A DNA stretch of 64,000 nt from positions 1 through 64,000 of the forward strand of contig URFF01000001.1 of the NCBI GenBank assembly GCA_900546995.1, read 5' to 3'. The position numbers were made by a program, and so were the translations under genes. This document shows, piece after piece, positions 60,383 to 64,000 of the stretch (the stretch's first letter is position 1; the number at the start of each line of letters is the position of its first letter). Under the pieces are notes generated by a model, which was given only the letters and a program-made list of their open reading frames with translations, made no database searches and had not been told where the DNA came from. The stretch is from an uncultured Sutterella sp. GTDB lineage: Bacteria; Pseudomonadota; Gammaproteobacteria; Burkholderiales; Burkholderiaceae_F.

Positions 60383-60640
60383 TTAGGCAGGGATAACCGT
60401 CACGAAACGGTGATTCTTCGGGCCCTTGACCTCGAACTTCACCGTGCCGTCAACCTTAGCAAACAACGTGTGGTCACGACCCATGCCGACATTGTCGCCC
60501 GGGTGGAACTGCGTGCCGCGTTGACGAACGATGATGCCACCAGCGGTAATCGCTGCATCACCAAAAACCTTCACACCAAGACGCTTAGCTTGGGAGTCAC
60601 GACCGTTGCGGGTAGAACCGCCGCCCTTTTTATGTGCCAT
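60383..60640 (-). CDS. rpmA: 50S ribosomal protein L27
   Basis: 85 residues. [24 protein letters not shown] start and [15 protein letters not shown] block. Second gene of rplU-rpmA. Confidence 0.98.
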   Translation of the reverse strand: MAHKKGGGSTRNGRDSQAKRLGVKVFGDAAITAGGIIVRQRGTQFHPGDNVGMGRDHTLFAKVDGTVKFEVKGPKNHRFVTVIPA

Positions 60641-60665
60641 TTTCTTACTCTCTTAAAAGTCGATA

Positions 60666-60977
60666 TTAAGCCGCGATCGTTTCGATCTTGAGCTCCGTGT
60701 AGTTTTGACGATGACCAGCGCTCTTGATGGAGTGCTTACGACGACGCATCTTGAAGATGCGAACCTTGTCGTGACGGCCGTGGGAAACGACCGTAGCGGT
60801 CACGCTGGCGCCTTCAACGAAGGGAGCGCCGACCTTGAGTTCATTGCCATCGGAAACAGCCAAGACTTCAGAAAGGGTCACTTGGGAGCCGACTTCGGCG
60901 TTCAAGGATTCAACCTTGAGCTTGTCACCAGCGGCGACGCGATATTGCTTGCCACCGGTCTTGATAATTGCGTACAT
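60666..60977 (-). CDS. rplU: 50S ribosomal protein L21
   Basis: 103 residues. Begins [18 protein letters not shown]; ends with the [23 protein letters not shown] family block. First gene of the rplU-rpmA-obgE series. Confidence 0.98.
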   Translation of the reverse strand: MYAIIKTGGKQYRVAAGDKLKVESLNAEVGSQVTLSEVLAVSDGNELKVGAPFVEGASVTATVVSHGRHDKVRIFKMRRRKHSIKSAGHRQNYTELKIETIAA

Positions 60978-61261
60978 TGATTTATACCTCGCCCGTTTCG
61001 CTCAGCCAACGCACTGTCTGCGAAACCTTTTTATAGTTAATCAACCCGACCAATGTCGGATCTACTCATGCGTGGAAATGCGGATTATTTCACAAATCAA
61101 TGATTTATGCAAATATTTGCTGCTCACAATTATAGGACGGATATTCTTCTTGATTTTCGCGTGCTTGAAGATAGGAATTACCCGGGAAATTAAGCGAAAA
61201 TGACACAAGAACACATTAAATTCTCTAGGATGGAAGGGATAGATTGCAATATTTATCCTTT
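60978..61261. other. Intergenic region between rplU and the phosphate transporter
   Basis: Apart from promoter sequences for rplU at its left side, nothing recognised. A 68-codon minus frame here has no support. Confidence 0.5.
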
Positions 61262-61294
61262 TTGTCATCGTTTTGTCACAAAACTGTCATAAAC
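61262..61294 (+). promoter_or_regulatory. PhoB box (three 11-bp repeats)
   Basis: TTGTCATCGTT (61262-61272), TTGTCACAAAA (61273-61283) and CTGTCATAAAC (61284-61294) are contiguous direct repeats that match the PhoB half-box consensus CTGTCATAAA(T/A). A CATAAT -10 candidate lies at 61320-61325. The downstream gene is a phosphate transporter, so phosphate control is strongly suggested. Confidence 0.85.
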
Positions 61295-61360
61295 TTCGCC
61301 CCAATCAAAAGGCTTAGTTCATAATTAAGTCACATTTCTACCACTCCGACAGAGGATGTT

Positions 61361-63622
61361 ATGGACAATTATTACATCGCAGTACTGGCTTTTTTAGGTT
61401 GTCTGGCGATTTTCGATCTCTTCGTTGGCGTTAGCAATGACGCTGTTAACTTCTTGAACTCTGCACTCGGGTGCCGAATCGCCAAATTCAGAACCACAAT
61501 GTGGGTGGCAACTTTTGGCGTGCTACTCGGTGCAACTTTCTCTTCCGGAATGATGGAAATTGCCCGCTCCGGCGTCTTTCACCCGCAAATGTTCTCCTTC
61601 TCCGAGATCATGATCATTTTCTTTGCGGTCATGATTGCCGACGTGGTGCTTCTTGATGCATTTAACTCATTGGGGTTACCCACTTCCACAACCGTTTCGA
61701 TTGTGTTTGAACTCTTAGGCAGTGCCATGGCCGCCGCCTTCTTCAAACTTTATATGGATGGCGGCTCCATTGAAATGGTGTTTGACTATATCAATACCAG
61801 TAAGGCGCTCACGATTATCTCAGCCATTTTGGTTTCAGTGGTTGTCGCATTCATCAGTGGCGCAGTCATTCAGTACATCATGCGCTTGATTTTCTCCTTC
61901 TATTTTGAGCGCATGTACTACAAGATCGGAGCGATTTTCGGTGGCTTCTGTATTACAGCCATCATGTACTTCCTCGTCATGAAGGGTGCCAAAGGCGCAA
62001 GCTTCATGCAACCGGAGTGGATTGCTTGGATTGACGCGAATACCCGCGTGATTTTGATTTCCCTTTTTGTTGGATTATCGATTTTCTTTCAACTTCTCAT
62101 CATGGTCTTTAAGGTCAATATCTTTAAGATTGTGATTCTCTCGGGGACGTTCTCACTTGCCTTTGCCTTTGCCGGCAACGACTTAGTGAATTTCGTCGGC
62201 GTGCCGCTTGCCGCGCTTGACAGCTGGAAGATTTGGTCAAATTCCGGCGTTGCCGATTCCTCCTTTATGATGGAAGGGCTACTTCACCCAGCGAAAACCG
62301 ATACATCTTTCCTTATCGCATCCGGTTTGGTGATGACCTTTACCCTTTGGTTTTCCAAGAAAGCCCATCGGGTTATTCAAACCTCGCTTAACCTCTCGGC
62401 ACAACAAAGTGACCATGAGCTCTTTGGTTCTTCACTTGCCGGTCGCGTCATCGTCCGTACCACGATGGGTTTAGGCAGCATCGTCAATCAAATTATCCCG
62501 GGTGCGGTTAAAAAAGGTTTGGATTCACGCTTTAAGCATCGTCGCTTAGCTCGCGGCGAAGAACCGCTTCCCTTTGACTACGTTCGTGCCTCGGTCAATT
62601 TGGTTTTATCAGCCATTTTGATTGCATCGGCAACTTCTTTGCAATTGCCGCTTTCAACGACCTACGTGACCTTCATGGTCGCCATGGGTTCGAGCTTCGC
62701 GGACGGTGCTTGGGACCGTGAAACGGCTGTGTACCGTATCTCTGGTGTGTTAACCGTGATCAGCGGCTGGTTCTTGACGGCATTAACCGCCAGTACGTTG
62801 GCCGCTATCATTTGCTTATTAATGTTCTTCGGTGGCTCTGTCGTTGCCTTCTTGTTGGCACTATTGGCCTGCGCTTTGTTGATTCGTTCCAACATTCGTT
62901 TCAGCAAGGAAAATAAAGCCTTCCAAGCCGAACGCAAGATGCGCTATGACGTGGAAACGATTCGCGGCATTCTCAATGAACGCATTTCACAAAATCTGTT
63001 TACCACGGTGACGCTTTATAACAACATCGTTGAAAGCTTCTTAGGTGACAGCGAAAGCGGCTTGCGCAAGCTTAAGCTCAAAGCCAATGCTAACTTTGAC
63101 CGATTAACCCGTGAGCGCGGACTTTACTATCGGATGAATTATTCGAAGTACAAGCCCAATAAGGAAGACTTCGACGCTCGTTATAGCTACTTCCGTACCT
63201 TCACTCACTTGCGTGATGTCGGTCGTTCGTTACAGAGCTTGGCTCGTGTGACAAAAGATCATATCGCCAATCGCCACAGAACCTTCCAAGGCGAATTGGG
63301 ACAAGATTTGGCTGATCTGTCGCAACTGCTCGTCGAAATCGTTGGTACAAAGCAAGACGCTCAAAGCGTTGAGGATTTCCACAAGAATGCACAAACATTA
63401 CTGAACCGTATTGAAGTCATTCAAGAAAAACTCTTGTTGACCGGTCCGGAAAATGGATTCTCGTCACGTGGCTGTGAAATCTATTTGAGTTTCCTGCTCT
63501 TTGCTCGAGAACTCATCAACCACTATGAGATCATTCAAATGCTGCAGCAAAAATTAAATCATTCTGCTGAGCAAACCGCAACCGCTCAGACAGTAACGCC
63601 TGAAGTCAAACCAGCGGTCTAG
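61361..63622 (+). CDS. PiT-family inorganic phosphate transporter with cytosolic C-terminal domain
   Basis: 753 residues. The duplicated PiT signature appears as GVSNDAVNFLNSALG near the N-terminus and AGNDLVNFVGVPL near residue 285, with about twelve membrane helices to residue 510. The last 240 residues form a helical soluble domain resembling PhoU/DUF47-like regulators. It imports phosphate with H+ or Na+. A three-unit PhoB box lies 67 bp upstream. Followed by a terminator. Confidence 0.9.
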   Translation: MDNYYIAVLAFLGCLAIFDLFVGVSNDAVNFLNSALGCRIAKFRTTMWVATFGVLLGATFSSGMMEIARSGVFHPQMFSFSEIMIIFFAVMIADVVLLDAFNSLGLPTSTTVSIVFELLGSAMAAAFFKLYMDGGSIEMVFDYINTSKALTIISAILVSVVVAFISGAVIQYIMRLIFSFYFERMYYKIGAIFGGFCITAIMYFLVMKGAKGASFMQPEWIAWIDANTRVILISLFVGLSIFFQLLIMVFKVNIFKIVILSGTFSLAFAFAGNDLVNFVGVPLAALDSWKIWSNSGVADSSFMMEGLLHPAKTDTSFLIASGLVMTFTLWFSKKAHRVIQTSLNLSAQQSDHELFGSSLAGRVIVRTTMGLGSIVNQIIPGAVKKGLDSRFKHRRLARGEEPLPFDYVRASVNLVLSAILIASATSLQLPLSTTYVTFMVAMGSSFADGAWDRETAVYRISGVLTVISGWFLTALTASTLAAIICLLMFFGGSVVAFLLALLACALLIRSNIRFSKENKAFQAERKMRYDVETIRGILNERISQNLFTTVTLYNNIVESFLGDSESGLRKLKLKANANFDRLTRERGLYYRMNYSKYKPNKEDFDARYSYFRTFTHLRDVGRSLQSLARVTKDHIANRHRTFQGELGQDLADLSQLLVEIVGTKQDAQSVEDFHKNAQTLLNRIEVIQEKLLLTGPENGFSSRGCEIYLSFLLFARELINHYEIIQMLQQKLNHSAEQTATAQTVTPEVKPAV

Positions 63623-63640
63623 TTCTAAACGCATTGGATC

Positions 63641-63678
63641 AATCCCCGTTACCCAAGATTGGTAGCGGGGATTTTTTT
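63641..63678 (+). terminator. Terminator of the phosphate transporter gene
   Basis: Thirteen-bp stem AATCCCCGTTACC / GGTAGCGGGGATT (one G-T pair), then TTTTT. Confidence 0.9.
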
Positions 63679-63718
63679 GAAACTATCGTTGCCTCAGCTC
63701 GGTATAATGCAAGCCACT

Positions 63719-64000
63719 ATGTCAAACACTACTATTGCTTCGTCGACAGTCAGCGCAGCCCAACAAGCATTGGCTCCCATTGCCGACGATATGATTGCGG
63801 TCGATCGAATTCTTCACGAAGAACTCTCCGCTAGTCAGAGCCCAAAAATTGCAGAAGTCGGCAACTACATCATTGCGGCCGGCGGCAAGCGTATGCGCCC
63901 TGCCCTGCTCATGCTCATGGCTCGCGCTTTAGGCTATGAAGGTGAACAACATCGTGAGCTCGGCGCCACCATTGAAATGCTTCATACGGCAACCTTGATG
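63719..64000 (+). CDS. ispB: Polyprenyl (octaprenyl) diphosphate synthase, 5' part
   Basis: The first 94 codons run off the window end. Residues match the N-terminus of IspB-type trans-prenyltransferases, with AAGGKRMRPALLMLMARALGY and EMLHTATLM just before the first Asp-rich motif. It makes the side chain of quinones. TATAAT at 63703-63708 is so close to ATG 63719 that the message would have at most a few leader bases. Neighbour of rplU-rpmA-obgE as in many proteobacteria. Confidence 0.88.
   Translation, partial: MSNTTIASSTVSAAQQALAPIADDMIAVDRILHEELSASQSPKIAEVGNYIIAAGGKRMRPALLMLMARALGYEGEQHRELGATIEMLHTATLM

Noticed and set aside
61062..61268. 68-codon minus-strand frame upstream of the phosphate transporter
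   Set aside because: No ribosome site, AT-rich intergenic composition, and overlap with the PhoB box.

Overview
The window is a chromosomal segment of a Gram-negative proteobacterium, most probably a betaproteobacterium of order Burkholderiales. A Sutterella/Parasutterella-like gut organism fits best. This is inference from gene content, not from a marker search: YhdP followed by a nitrilase, ampD / PP0621-type / cytochrome-assembly / ffh, ruvCAB-ybgC-tolQRA, rplU-rpmA-obgE near ispB, LPS-type cell envelope genes, moderate GC, and repeated exported C69 dipeptidases and AbgA-like amidohydrolases. Almost all of the window is ordinary chromosome. I saw no rRNA, tRNA, CRISPR array, prophage or intact insertion sequence.

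Layout. 0-6.6 kb: envelope and lipid genes (YhdP-like, nitrilase, PlsC-like, CdsA-like). 6.6-8.1 kb: an AT-richer accessory ATPase/nuclease gene behind three tandem 15-bp palindromic repeats. 8.2-12.5 kb: peptide/amide catabolism module (two AbgA-like M20 hydrolases, a MarR regulator, a DMT exporter) with a clear operator-like palindrome. 12.5-12.9 kb: AT-rich intergenic region holding a candidate small RNA. 12.9-16.0 kb: gap and tkt. 16.3-22.4 kb: two exported C69 dipeptidases flanking rsmE and mgtE. 22.5-27.0 kb: RNB exoribonuclease, MarC, YqiA-like esterase, mpl. 27.1-31.7 kb: a Vat-like acetyltransferase, then accB-accC-prmA-DUF3426. 31.8-34.9 kb: sugar/nucleoside kinase, YggT, ampD, zinc-ribbon protein, CcsA-like protein. 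35.0-41.9 kb: ffh-ruvC-ruvA-ruvB, then ybgC-tolQ-tolR-tolA without tolB or pal. 42.1-46.8 kb: yddG-like exporter, a large Pmp-repeat autotransporter with an unusual leader, and a triple-HTH protein. 47.0-51.4 kb: HU, proS, rppH, a FrmR/RcnR-like repressor and a third AbgA-like hydrolase. 51.8-56.6 kb: leuABCD. 56.6-59.0 kb: pepF and the relic of a DUF4143 ATPase. 59.1-64.0 kb: rplU-rpmA-obgE, a PiT phosphate transporter with a three-unit PhoB box, and the 5' part of ispB.

Physiology suggested: growth on peptides and amides. Exported C69 dipeptidases, cytoplasmic PepF and three AbgA-like hydrolases would release amino acids, and two DMT exporters could drop excess. Leucine is made de novo. The most interesting non-coding signals are the putative C-rich-loop sRNA (12584-12661, minus strand), the 15-bp palindromic iterons before the ATPase, the C8 tract plus terminator-like hairpin in the autotransporter leader, and the hairpin that touches the HU Shine-Dalgarno sequence.
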